NCBI GenBank assembly: GCA_964016885.1 | Contig: OZ024742.1 | Location: forward strand, 359,208,360-359,272,359 | DNA length: 64,000 bases | Direction: 5' to 3' | Origin: Eledone cirrhosa | Lineage: Eukaryota > Mollusca > Cephalopoda > Octopoda > Eledonidae | Part shown: piece by piece, positions 32,591 to 43,741 of the stretch | Layout: each line of letters opens with the position of its first letter | Position numbering within the stretch: the stretch's first letter is position 1 | Made by a program: the position numbers and the translations under genes | Notes under the pieces: generated by a model | Told to the model about the DNA's origin: nothing | The model's database searches: none | The model's input: only the letters and a program-made list of their open reading frames with translations

Positions 32591-34275
32591 CAATTTCTTT
32601 ATTAGCCACAAGGGCACACAATAAGGTGAAAAATACAAATGGGGAGTTTACATACAGGTATATGAAAATAAAACTATTAATAAAATAACAAATAACAATT
32701 GAAACCCCAATAGGGGGGAGGCGTTACACAGGTGTTGTACACACACCAAAAAATTTACAGCCCTCATCTCCAGGAGCACCAGGAATGAGTACTCCCTTCC
32801 TCTGTTTCCTCAACCTACAGGCTTATATAGAGAGAAGGCCCAACCACTTGGGCCATCTTTGCCACATTCACCAACCTTTTATAAAATTTGCTGGGTTACA
32901 GCACCTCTCTTTCCATCCTGATTCTTCTTCCAAAATGATATTTTAAAAAACAAATCAGTTGTTCGCCGGAGAGAAAGGTGTCTGACCTCAGCCCTTTTAA
33001 CCTCGTCCTCCATATAACCTCCTTCACATAGGAAACAAACCACCTCGTTTTTGAAGGAGTGTGGCGGTTTGAACATGACAATGGACTCGGTGGTCAAATG
33101 GATTGGTCCCTCCCGCGACAATAGTCGTTCTACATAGCCCCACATGTCTGTAACGCCCGGGAAGTGTACAAATGCGTGCGCGACGGTTTCGTCGTCGCGT
33201 ACTCATCTCGGACAGATCTTTGTCAATGGGTCCTTACCCGGGCGCCCGTGTCTGTAGAGCTTGTCTCGAACTGGTAGAGCTCCTCGGTAGCACTACAAGG
33301 CCAGGGACTTTTGGAAGTTGTCCATTGGTCCCGGGCGGAACGTTCTACCGAACAGACTGGGCAGTTCGTCCTCCTCTACGCCTAGAGTTTCACCGAGCGT
33401 GTCGTCGCACTTGCTGCGGACCAACCCTCTATAGAATGTCGAAGTGGAGTCTCCACTGATCGCCGGGTCAGTTTGCCAGAGGACTGTGAGCGCCTGAGCA
33501 CATTCGATGTGCCAGTCGCCCATTTTCCTCGGTCTTTGCTTGACCCAGGACTGCAGCTCGGTCAGCGAGACAAGTCGTGGGAAGGCTCGCCTCACGAACG
33601 GGACCCACAATGGTTGTCTGGTGAGGAATACGTGGAGGTGCCGCAGTCTGAGCGCGTGTTTGCGCATCGTCAGCCACGGCATCACCAGCCCTTCGTTGGA
33701 AGGGTGTTGGCAGCAGATGGATCTTCTCACCAAAGGAGCCCGTTTCTTCCAAAGGAATTGGAAGAGCGCGCGCTCCATTTTGGTGAGCGTTTTGGTTGGA
33801 CAAGACACGGCGGTCAAGCGGTAGTAGATGACGGACGCTAAAAAAGTGTTCGCCACCTCCGCTCGACCTTTCAAGGATAGTTTGCACTCGGCCCACTTCT
33901 GGGTGAGCTCAAACACCTTAGCCGTCACCTCGTTCCAGTTCTTCTCCACCTGGAGGTCCGAACCAAACCAGACCCTGAGCAGCTTTACCGGCCCTTCCGT
34001 CCAGCGTCCGACAACGCCATCGGAAGGCATCGGTTTGACTCTCCACGTTCCGAGTTGCAAACTTCGCTCCTGTGAACCTTTCGTATTCCTCCAGTAAGGT
34101 GACGACCTCCCCGATTTGCGAGGTGCTCGACACCATTACTGTCACGTCGTCAGCGTAGGCCGACGCCGCTTTCCGCAGTCCCGGTTCCAAAGGGATGCCC
34201 TGCAATAGCTCCAACTTCCGCAGTAGTGGCTCGAGAGTCAGTACGTACAGAAGGGAGGAGAGAGGGCATCCCTGT
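32591..34275 (-). pseudogene. Tx1/L1-like LINE ORF2: RT palm end to C terminus
   Basis: After an in-frame TGA at 34275-34277 (RSI-stop-QGCPLS) the RT continues: QGCPLSSLLYVLTLEPLL, SAYADDVTVMV (motif C intact), then by other frames LQVEKNWNEVTAKV, KGRAEVANTFLASVIYYRL, GLVMPWLTMRKHALRLRHL and a C-terminal region to ~32880 with further breaks. The 3' UTR (32591-32880) includes a (C)6 block. YADD with NLDQSKAFDRVD upstream fits the L1/Tx1 group. At least three frame breaks and one stop. Confidence 0.75.
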
Positions 34276-35216
34276 CAGATGGATCGCGTGATATGGAACG
34301 GCTCCGAGAAGTAGCCGTTCACCTTCGCCCTTGAGAAGATGTTGCTGTTGTGCATTGCAGCAATCCAGCCCCTGAACACGGGTCCGAAGCCTGCCGCCTC
34401 GAGCACCTCATCCAGGTAACCATTGTCAACCCTATCGAAAGCTTTAGACTGATCCAAGTTGATCAGGGCCCCACCGAAGCCGGGTTTACACCCTAGCCTC
34501 TCTATGATGTATCGCATGAGGTGGAGGCTGTCGTGTATGGACCTAGTCGGGATTGCGCATGTCTGCGCTTCTACCACCAGGTTTTCGACGACAAGCGCCA
34601 GCTTCTTTGCCAACACCTTGGCCAAAATCTGTAACTCTGTGTATAGCAGAGTTATGGGCTGGAGGCTGCCTATGTCATCCCCCTTATTCTCGTCCTTCCT
34701 AACTAACGTGACTACGGCCTTGGTCACAGAACTGGGAATTCTCCCGTTCTGCTGCCAGTTGCAGTAGACCGCTTCCAGTAGACCGGAGAACAAGTCCGGC
34801 ATTGCTACGTAAAATTCGTAGGGTAGACCGTCGAGACCTGGAGATTTGCGTTTGCCGCATTGGCTCAGCGCGTCCCCTATCTCAGCGGCCGAAATCGGCT
34901 TTTCGCAGAAATTCGCCTCGCTGTCCGAGAGTCGCGGTAGGCCGTCGAGGTATGGACCGAAATCCATAACCCCTCCCGGCGCGCCACCCTGTCCGAACAG
35001 TTGAGCAAAGTGCCGCTGAAAGGCCGCGCACATCTGCTTCGGCTCACGTATCACGTGTCCGTCTTGGTCCTTCAAAGACCGAATCGTGGACTTGTTGTCA
35101 CTTTTCGCCTCCGTCACTTGGGCCCAGCTAACATCTTCTGCTACCTCGTTTCCCAGAGCACGTATTTTGCTTCTGACAACGCAGCCTTCATGCTTTGCGT
35201 CGAAGAACTGGTCCAA
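34275..35216 (-). pseudogene. Tx1/L1-like LINE ORF2: RT fingers and palm
   Basis: A 313-codon open stretch. Motifs: GKRKSPGLDGLPYEFYV, LVRKDENKGDDIGSLQPITL, LYTELQILAKVLAKKL, GALINLDQSKAFDRVDNGYL (motif A, catalytic Asp present) and FHITRSI before the TGA. N-terminal to these is the usual connector (VTEAKSDNKSTIRSLKDQDG). The typical LRPITLLN is LQPITLLY here. Confidence 0.8.
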
Positions 35217-36137
35217 GGCCGTTCTCTCGCTAGCACGCTGGCTACTTTGCCACTCCTAAGTGCCTCTTCTACTTTATCTACCAGTTCCTTTTCGGTCTTA
35301 TTTCTATCTAACACTAATACTTTACTAAAACCTATCGTGTCTATTCTAACTGCCCTCTTGAGAGAGTACCACCATATGTTGTTGACAATGGCCCCCGTCA
35401 AGTGCTGCTTAACTAAAGTACTAATCTGTCTACTGTAGGCTTTGCATGTCGGTAATGACAATTTCAGCTTCCAGGAGCCGGGTCCCTGTCTATGGGTTTT
35501 GTCAAGGTTGACTAAGCAGGTCTCTAATTTGTGATCTGAATAGGCAACTATGAACATTTGTGGACAGCTTAATATGTTCCTAACCTTATTTCTAACTAGA
35601 ACCCTATCTAGGTACGATCTAGATGTTCCGCTACGATTAGTCCACGTCCACAGTGGCACAGTCGGAAAATCTAGTCGATATCTATCGGCCAGATCAAATC
35701 GGCCGATTAACTGTTTGAGGCTCTTACACCCACCTCTATCGGGACATGCTCCCACATAGTCCCAACGTGCATCTAGGATTCCATTCCAATCCCGGATGGG
35801 GCATATGCGGCCTCCAGCCTAAAGGCTCCACCTTCACTACCGTCAACGTCTAAGACCACCAGTCGACCCTCCGGGTCCAGATGTACCGTCTGTGTTACGC
35901 GGTCCAGGTGTTTCCGCAGCAAAACGGCAACCCCACCCCCACCTCCCGGCTGATAGAGTGATGCGTAGAACTCAAAGTCGTCGAAGATGGGGCCAGTTGC
36001 CGCTCGCTGTGGATCCTGGACACGCAAGTGGCTACTACATCCATACTGTGCAACCTAAGGTCGTTTAAGAATTTGCCCTGTTTCCAGGGCATCCCCAGGC
36101 CGCGTACATTCACACATCCAACTCTTATATTGGCCAT
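35141..36137 (-). pseudogene. Tx1/L1-like LINE ORF2: N-terminal endonuclease
   Basis: Starts MANIRVGCVNVRGL at 36137 (EN motif I, Asn) and, through three frames (36137-35895, 36027-35773, 35755-35141), gives SGRAFR-like/AAYAPS, RFDLADRYR, TWTNRSGTSRSYLDRVLV and YSDHKLE (SDH, catalytic His). This is the APE-type endonuclease of L1/Tx1 elements. The ATG overlaps the end of ORF1 by 13 bases, as in bicistronic LINEs. At least two frame breaks. Confidence 0.75.
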
Positions 36138-37260
36138 GTTGGTGCTGAAAAGTTAAAAAAAGAGGAAACGAAATCACTCACCTCTTCGTCTCCTGGGGAC
36201 CAGGCTGCACAATTTCCATGGGGGTCTTGGAGGGGTTGTTTGGTGGGGGGGGGGGGTCTCTGGCGGGGTGGGGACGGAGATGTTTGGTGGGGAGGGGGTG
36301 TCAGGTGGGGTGGGGATGTCTGAGGTGGGGGTGGGGAAACATTCAAAAGGACGTGGTTATAGGGTTTGACGCAGGGGTTAGGAAATTTTCTCTTTTTGTA
36401 TAAGGTGTCTGTTAAAGTTTTATTGTTAGTATTTATGTAGGTGTGATATTTTTGTTGTGTTGTGTTGCTTTTTGACTGTGGTTCTTGTGTGTATTTACGT
36501 TTTGTAGTAAGTATTTTGTTTTCAGGAGGGGGTGTTTTTGTTTGTGCTGTTTGCGTCGCTTGTGTTGGTGTTTGTGTTTGTTGCATTTTTGTTTGTGTTA
36601 TGTCTTTTCTTTTCTCTTTTTACTGGTCGGAATGGCTCTCCCTCATCTTCACTGGGTGACGATGATGACGCCTCATCCGTGTTGTTGTTGTGGTGGTGGT
36701 AATTGTTGTGCTGGTGTTGCAGGTGTTGGCAGTAATGCTAGTTAGCCGAGGACAGGAAGCTCTCAGGTGACCCTTGCTTGGGCAGTGGTAAATTGAGGGC
36801 CGCCTACCCTCGACCGAAATGTTTATGTATATAAGTCCATCCAGCAGCACACGTTCCGAGATCCTAGCTATTCGTTCTGGTGCCATTTGGATAAGAATTC
36901 CCAGGCTAGTTCCGCTGAACAGGTCGCCGCACTTACCTACCCAGATATTATTGTGTCTTTTTCTAGGTTTCAAAATCTTCATAGTACCCACCAAATATGA
37001 ATATTTGTTGTGATACTTTGGATTTTTATTTTCTGTTTTCTTTACCCCATGTAAGTGGGGAAAAAGGTGAACAACGGTGACACAATTGGCGACACAGAGT
37101 ATTTCTGTGCCGTCAGTTGGTCTTTTATCAGAATGGATAAACTCCCGTAGAGTCTACCCTTCTGAATGAAAGCAATATCTTTTAAGGTATCTTCCAAAAC
37201 CAACTCAATTTCGCCTTGTGAAAGTTTAGTCGGTTATCGGGTTTTGTTTGAGACTGTCAG
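36125..37260 (-). pseudogene. Tx1/L1-like LINE ORF1 (nucleic-acid-binding protein)
   Basis: Pieces on the minus strand: IAFIQKGRLYGSLSILIKDQ and FTFFPTYMG (about 37190-37050), TMKILKPRKRHNNIWVG, MAPERIARISERVLLDGLIY, INISVEGRRP and a zinc-knuckle-like YHCPSKGHLRASCP (36994-36620). A Gln/Thr/Pro-rich tail follows, with a PPPPQTSPPH-type region, ending at 36125. The knuckle lacks its first Cys (IYHC where CxxC is usual), so metal binding is probably lost. Frames break near 37040 and 36600. Confidence 0.65.
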
Positions 37261-37265
37261 ATATT

Positions 37266-37496
37266 TGTGTCTGTGTGTGTGTGTGTATTCATCAGAAGAT
37301 AATTATATTTTAATAATATTATTAATATTCGGTTTGTTGTCAAGCAGACAGCTACATAAAACGATATGTGTTTTCAAGATGATTGGAGCAAAAGGATGGC
37401 GCCAGTCATCTAGAAACACACAACGTGTTATGAGGCTGTTTACCTGCAAACGAACCGAATATTAATAACATTATTATAATATTACTAAATTAATAT
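37266..37496. other. Spacer between LINE and SINE
   Basis: Includes a (GT)n run and an inverted pair TAATATTATTAATATTCGGT / ACCGAATATTAATAACATTA at 37313-37332 and 37451-37470 enclosing ~120 bp. This may be a small foldback element. Confidence 0.6.
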
Positions 37497-37562
37497 AAAT
37501 AAAGTACCAGTAATGCACTGGATAATTGCTGGCCTTGTGCCTAAAGTAGAAACAATTATTAT
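37497..37562 (+). repeat. SINE 3' fragment (OR-type)
   Basis: ATAAAGTACCAGTAATGCAC to AGTAGAAACAATTATT only. 5' truncated, inserted in AT-rich DNA. Confidence 0.85.
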
Positions 37563-37569
37563 AATATTA

Positions 37570-38355
37570 TTATTCCCTAACTTAGACATTTACCTTCTCA
37601 ACCCAACTCAACTGTGCCGTGTGTTCTTCTAGGCTCAGTACAAGTAATTGCCTGTCCAGTATTGGAATTGATGCTATCAACCTTCCCTTCTCCTCACATA
37701 TATTGGCCTCGTAAGGATTTTAATCACAGGCAACTCCATACAACACTGAACGCTTACATTGCTATACACAGATCTGAAATCTAGGTGTTAATTGTAAATT
37801 AGTGTATGGATGTGTGCAGAACGATAATCTGGAACTGTTAATGGTTTTGTCAGCAGGAATGTTTTACTCGTGGCAAGGTGTAATTCCAACAGTTCTTAGC
37901 TGTTATATCTAACACAAATTGAAGAACAGAACTTTCTTATTGTTATTTATTATTCCACCCCCCCTACATATTTATATAATAGTGTTTCTTATATGTTATA
38001 CACATTTAATGTATCTGCATATTTATGGAGAAAAAGATTTTTATGGCATAGTTATTTTGGTTCTGTTAAGACAACTTCAGTTTGAAATAGAAGATGAACC
38101 TAACTATTTGCAGGCGACATTAATCCTGCACAAGACACAGCATTAAGTGCTATGATAGCAATGTTTCAAAAACCAAATCAGTTAAAAATAAATCACTATA
38201 ACCTTACAGCTACTATCTAACAAAAGAAACGGAAATAAGTACAAATAAAAGTAAATGAATCAAATAGAAATCACACATAGGAAAACGCTATATAAATATT
38301 GATACAAAAGAAAAAGAAAGAACAGTATAGAATATTATATTTTTGTCATAAACAA
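37570..38355. other. No recognisable feature
   Basis: AT-rich unique-looking sequence without a supported frame. Confidence 0.5.
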
Positions 38356-38360
38356 TTGAA

Positions 38361-38627
38361 ACTTTTAAATTAATGCACAGTGAGACGAATGTTGAATCGA
38401 CGACACTTGGGGGAAAACAATTAATAGATTATACGTTGATGAGAAAATGATAATCTGAAATGACTGGTGATGTTGTTAAGGTTCGCTTTTGTTGGCTGTC
38501 ACAAATTTACTTGCAATTTTTTCTGCATTTCTTCATTTCTTTTCTCGATCAAAGAAAATAATAAAAATGTAAAAAAACCCGTAAAAACCGAAGTATAGAA
38601 CTAAATGTCTGTGACCATAATTTATTG
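38361..38627 (+). repeat. Direct duplication, left copy
   Basis: ACTTTTAAATTAATGCACAG through CGTTGATGAGAAAATGATAA and TGGCTGTCACAAATTTACTT to CTCATAAT. It matches 38818-39081 with small indels and substitutions (~93 percent by eye). Confidence 0.9.
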
Positions 38628-38818
38628 CTCATAATTGTTTCTACTTTTTGGCACCAGGCCAGCAATTATCCCAGTGCATTACTGGTACTTTATTTTATCG
38701 ACCCCGTAAGGATGAAAGGCAAAGTTAACCTCGGCGGGATTTGAACTCAGAATGGCAAGGGCCGTAACTCTATACGTCAAAACATGTCGTCCGACCCTCT
38801 ACCGATACTGCCAATCCA
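38628..38818 (-). repeat. SINE at the duplication joint (OR-type)
   Basis: Full-length reverse copy: TGTTTCTACTTTTTGGCACC to ACCGATACTGCCAATCCACT. It lies exactly between the two ~265-bp direct copies. Confidence 0.9.
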
Positions 38819-39081
38819 CTTTTAAATTAATGCACAGTGAGACGAATATTGAATCGCCTACACTTGGGGGGGAAAAACAATTAATAGATTATACGTTGAT
38901 GAGAAAATAACAATCTGAAATGACTGGTGACGTTAAGGTTCGCTTTTGTTGGCTGTCACAAATTTACTTGCAATATTTTCTGCATTTCTTCATTTTTTTT
39001 CTCGATCAAATAAAATAATAAAAATGTAAAAAACCCCGTAAAAACCAATGTCTGTGACCCTAATTTATGGCTCATAATGGA
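38818..39081 (+). repeat. Direct duplication, right copy
   Basis: Second copy of 38361-38627. It ends GGCTCATAATGG, at the base after which the left copy is interrupted by the SINE. Confidence 0.9.
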
Positions 39082-39246
39082 AACAAACTCAGAATTCTCT
39101 ATCTACTGAAATAATGACAGTAATTTCATTTTACTTCCTCTTAATCAGTGACATATGAAGCATCAACTACCCTCGTCTAAATCACAAAATGTAATACCAA
39201 CTCCCTCACTCACCCTTACCACCGTCACATTATCTAATGTCATTGG

Positions 39247-40676
39247 TACCATCTCTACTATCAACACCACAACTACTATCACCTATACAGTCACCACCTC
39301 TACTATCACCTATACCGTCACCATCTCTACTATCAACAACACAACTACTATCACCTATACAGTCACCATCTCTACTATCAACACCACTACTACTATCACC
39401 CATACAGTCACCATCTCTACTATCAACACCACTACTACTATCACCCATACAGTCACCATCTCTACTATCAACACCACAACTACTATCACCTATACAGTCA
39501 CCATCTCTACTATCACCTATACAGTCACGGTCTTTACTATCAACACCACTACTACAAACACCTATACAGTCACCACCTCTACTATCACCTATACCGTCAC
39601 CATCTCTACTATCAACACCACTACTACTATCACCCATACAGTCACCATCTTACTATCAACACCACTACTACTATCACCTATACAGTCACCATCTCTACTA
39701 TCAACACCACTACTATTATCACCTATACAGTCACCATCTCTACTATAAACACCACTACTACTATCACCCATACAGTCACCATCTGACTATCAACACCACT
39801 ACAACTATCACCTATACAGTCACCATCTCTACTATCAACACCACTACTACTATCACCTATACAGTCACCATCTCTACTATAAACACCACTACTACTATCA
39901 CCCATACAGTCACCATCTGACTATCAACACCACTACTACTATCACCTATACAGTCACCATCTCTACTATCAACACCACTACTACTATCACCTATACCGTC
40001 ACCATCTCTACTATAAACACCACTACTACTATCACCCATACAGTCACCATCTTACTATCAACACCACTACTACTATCACCTATACAGTCACCATCTCTAC
40101 TATCAACACCACTACTACTATCACCTATACCGTCACCATCTCTACTATCAACACCACTACTACTATCACCCATACAGTCACCATCTGACTATCAACACCA
40201 CTACAACTATCACCTATACCGTCACCATCTCTACTATCAACACCACTACTACTATCACCCATACAGTCACCATCTCTACTATCAACACCACTACTACTAT
40301 CACCCATACAGTCACCATCTCTACTATCAACACCACTACTACTATCACCCATACAGTCACCATCTCTACTATCAACACCACTACTACTATCACCCATACA
40401 GTCACCATCTTACTATCAACACCACTACTACTATCACCTATACAGTCACCATCTCTACTATCAACACCACTACTACTATCACCTATACCGTCACCATCTC
40501 TACTATCAACACCACTACTACTATCACCTATACCGTCACCATCTCTACTATCAACACCACTACTACTATCACCCATACAGTCACCATCACTACTATCAAC
40601 ACCACTACTACTATCACCCATACAGTCACCATCTCTACTATCAACACCACTACTACTATCACCCATACAGTCATCA
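39247..40676. repeat. 45-bp minisatellite with 134-bp higher-order period
   Basis: About 30 copies of a 45-bp unit built on CATCTCTACTATCAACACCA and CTACTACTATCACCYATACA. The first ~400 bp has shortened CACCTCTACTATCACC units. From ~39645 to ~40420 every third unit is 44 bp (CATCTTACTATC or CATCTGACTATC), giving a 134-bp higher-order repeat of about six copies. The 45-bp unit is a multiple of three, so Thr/Ile/Ser- and Asp/Gly/Ser-rich frames stay open on both strands. I do not regard them as genes. Confidence 0.95.
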
Positions 40677-40732
40677 GGAATATCAGCTACAACCTTAACA
40701 CCATCCTCATCTCCAGCGCCATCACAATTTAT

Positions 40733-40850
40733 CATCATCATCATCAACATTATATTATTTTTGTTATTATTTTCATCATCCATCTTCTTCAGCACCATTA
40801 TCATCATCGTCATCATAATCATCATCATCATCATCACTATCGCTACATTT
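40733..40850. repeat. (ATC)n-rich microsatellite
   Basis: Imperfect CAT/ATC repeats adjoining the minisatellite. Confidence 0.9.
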
Positions 40851-41039
40851 ATTTAAATGTTACTCTATGGAGATGATCAAGCAGCTCCTCTCTAACTAAC
40901 TATAGTCACGAGACACAAGTCGACTTTCCTAATTAATTAATGTTTTTTTTGTTAACACTCCAAGAAGATATCAAAAGAACTTATCAAACAATTCCTCAAC
41001 ATGAAATGACGCAATAATTCTTTCTAAAATTGCCATAAA

Positions 41040-41235
41040 GCAAGATATTTGGGGCAAGGCAAATATTGATTTTATCGACCTCAATGCTTAACTGGTGTTT
41101 TATAATCAAGCCCGGAAGGAAGAAAGAAAAAGTTGGGATTTGATCGGTGGGATTTGAACTCAAAACGTAGCAAGTCGTATGAAAATAGAGCAACGTGTTT
41201 AGTCCGATTCTCTAGCGATAATGGTGAGCCATCGC
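41040..41235 (-). repeat. SINE of a second tRNA-related family
   Basis: Reverse-oriented. GGGATTTGAACTC (inverted B box) at 41150-41162 and CCGATTCTCTAGCGATAATG at the head. The 3' side TTTTATCGACCTCAATGCTT-AACTGGT differs from the OR-type unit. I know no name for it. Confidence 0.65.
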
Positions 41236-41820
41236 CATATGTCACAAGAATTAATACAGTGATGGGAAACGTAACAAATATATGTGGCAGTAGACGTGCT
41301 TCCTGAGAGAGTAAGATATGCGTCTTGTCTTTTAGGTGAAAATTGGAGAAAATATACACAGCCGTGGAATTAAAGTCAAATTAATTGTTGTATCATCTAA
41401 ACTATAATAAAGTAAGGAGTTCGGAACTGCGTCCAGAATATATTTGTTTATCCTGTTTGTAAAATAAGTTGGATTAAGGAATGAATATTACATAATTTAT
41501 CTACTAAATCTCGTTATTCTTGAATAATGTTGTTGCTTATTTTAAGATTCACTTCTTTAAAATTTTCAAATGTCAACACTTCCGGTTAGCGATCATTTAA
41601 ATAAACATTCATATATTTCCGTCACTAATTTTCTCCTAATGCGGTTTATATATAATATCGTCTTTTTTTATGTATCATGGATTACGTTATTGATTACATA
41701 AGAGAGTGAAACGCAGTCCTCGTTCAATTTCTGTGTATATTGTCAATTACGATTTTATTTGATGTATCATATCGACATGCATACTTATACTTGCGTATAA
41801 TATCAATATGCACACTACAC
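41236..41820. other. No recognisable feature
   Basis: AT-rich sequence. Nothing supported. Confidence 0.45.
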
Positions 41821-41823
41821 AGG

Positions 41824-41862
41824 CTAGCAGAAAAACCACCCAACGGGTGGTTTTTCTGCTAG
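41824..41862. repeat. Perfect palindrome of a Helitron 3' terminus
   Basis: CTAGCAGAAAAACCACCC-AAC-GGGTGGTTTTTCTGCTAG: 18-bp arms, 3-base loop. On either strand the right half reads as a Helitron 3' end: 7-bp hairpin ACCACCC/GGGTGGT, an 11-base TTTTCTGCTAG, then T. Confidence 0.75.
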
Positions 41863-42000
41863 TTGCCCTGATGATGCAAGGACATTGACACTGACACCCC
41901 AGCCAATACCACCAGTACAAACACCACCAACACCGCCAGACATGGATAATGGAATCTGCCTTTTAATAACTGTCATTTGTGTATGTTCTAATCTTGTGAA

Positions 42001-42190
42001 GGCGATGTCTTAGTGGTTAGAGCGTTAATTGTGAGTTCGATTTTCAGATAGGGTGATGCGTTGTGTTCCTGAGAAAGACACTTTATTTCATGTTGCTCCA
42101 GTTTACTCTACTGTAGAAATGAGTTGTGATGTTATTGGTGTCAAGCTATATCAGCCATTGCCTTTCCTTTGGACAACACCATATATAGTG
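42001..42190 (+). repeat. tRNA-derived SINE, family B (3' truncated)
   Basis: tRNA-like head GGCGATGTCTTAGTGGTTAG with B box GAGTTCGATTTTC, then GGTGATGCGTTGTGTTCCTG and GACACTTTATTTCATGTTGC...GCTCCAGTTTACTC. It matches 53703-54050. It stops at ACACCATATATAGTG, where a Helitron inserts. Confidence 0.75.
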
Positions 42191-42192
42191 TA

Positions 42193-43134
42193 CTAGCAGA
42201 ATGGCCCGGCGTTGCTCGGGATTTGCTCTAGGGTTCTTATATATTTGATATATATTTATCCTTATCGAGGCTCGTGAAATAAATACATCTGTTTATATTT
42301 TGTTATTGTGTATGCAAAAATATCTGTAGACGAATATATAATTATATATATATATTAAAATAACAGATTAAAGTTTAAGCAAAGAATCGCTGCTTTCACC
42401 CTCAAAGGGATCTTCTACCTAAAAGCAGTATGAAGTACACTAAGACTAACTGATGTAATCGTTGGCCTTGTTTGTTTATATTTAGTTTTTGTGTATGCAA
42501 AAATATCTGTCAGTGATACATGTGATTATGTAATCGCCAGCCTTGTTTGTTTATATTTTGTTTTTGTGAATGCAAAAATATCTGTACACGAATATCTATA
42601 TTAAAATAACATATTAAAGTTTAAACAAAGAATCATTGCTTTCAACCTTAACGGGATCTTCTGAAACTAAAAAAATCAATCTGTGAACGCAGATGTAAAT
42701 ATTTCGAAAAACGTTGCAACCGAAGGAAAAACAGGAAGACGATACTTTGGTTCGTGAAGACGTTCCCTGACATAAGAATATATATATATATATACATACA
42801 CTATATATACATATATATACACACATACACTGATGGCGTCATAATGACGTAATGCAGACAGTCAGGCATACAGACAGATATTATAAAGGTGCGACGTTAT
42901 ATCTACGTATCTATCTAAAAAGAGAAAGACTAAGAATTATAGAGATCGCTAAATCGCATAATACAGTCCCTAGGGCATTGAAAATTTGAAATTTATTTTG
43001 CTCAAAACACGCACGGCACCATAAGTATTATATGTGTAAAGTTTGAAAAAACTCGGTTGGGTGGTTCTCGAGTTTTAGTGATTGGACAGACAGAGAGATA
43101 GACAAACAGACTTTCTCTGTTTTAGTAATATAGA
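42193..43134 (-). mobile_element. Helitron, non-autonomous, 942 bp
   Basis: On the minus strand it starts TCTATATTACTAAAACAG (5' TC, preceded by A) and ends CCCGAGCAACGCCGGGCCAT-TCTGCTAG followed by T. Insertion between A and T, the 5' TC and the 3' CTAG after a hairpin-like GC block are Helitron hallmarks. Inside are two repeat Z blocks (42222-42415 and 42599-43060), so it carries captured or nested sequence. No Rep/helicase coding is present. Confidence 0.75.
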
Positions 43135-43204
43135 TATATAGAGTATAGTGTGTATATAGAGAGTATAGAGAACATATATTGAGTATACAGGGTGTATATA
43201 TAGA

Positions 43205-43437
43205 GTAAGTTGTGACGTCACTGGTGTCAAGCTATATCAGCCATTGCCTTTCCTTTGGACAACATCAGTGGCCGGGAGAGGATAGACTGGTATATATGGG
43301 CGACTGCTGGTCTTCCACAAACAACTTTGTCCGGACTTCTGGGTCGAAGGAGAAATGTCTAGTTGCAAATGTCACGGTCATTGGTGACCGAAGGGGTCTT
43401 ACACTTACCTTACCCTTTACTCCTGTGACACGTTGAC
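43205..43437 (+). repeat. tRNA-derived SINE, family B (3' part)
   Basis: AGTTGTGACGTCACTGGTGT through TATATGGGCGACTGCTGGTC to GTCATTGGTGACCGAAGGGG. It corresponds to the distal part of 53703-54050. It begins upstream of where the 42001 copy stops, so it is a second copy, not the displaced remainder. Confidence 0.75.
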
Positions 43438-43692
43438 CATAAACTCCGGGAGGATGTATGGTAATTCGTGAAATCCTAGTTAGCCATTGCTATATATATA
43501 TATTAGCTTAAGTGAACCTTAAAAATCAGGAGTGGCACCCCTAGAGTGAACCTGTCTATGTTATTCTAAATCTAGTTTTTAAAGAATTCCTTTTTCTTTA
43601 AGCCCATTAACCAATGACCTCCACCTATCCCAATCACCACTCTCTCCTACCACCAGAAAAGATATAAATACCACCATATTACTTGGACAGCT

Positions 43693-43741
43693 GCTTCCTG
43701 ATGATTTCTCCCGAATGAAACAGTTCTAGTCCTGTAGAAAC
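43693..43741 (+). ncRNA. Hammerhead-ribozyme-like motif
   Basis: GCTTC (stem I), CTGATGA (43698-43704), a short stem II TTC-TCCC-GAA with one T-T mismatch, GAAA (43717-43720), stem III ACAG/CTGT with an 8-base loop, A (43736) as H17, then GAAAC, which pairs at four of five positions of stem I. GATATAAATACC lies ~30 bp upstream. It ends 17 bp before the Helitron at 43758. Confidence 0.55.

Noticed and set aside
39155..39920. Thr/Ile-rich and Ser/Pro/Leu-rich frames of ~200 codons
   Set aside because: Produced by a 45-bp tandem unit whose length is a multiple of three; no start context, domain or flanking exon.
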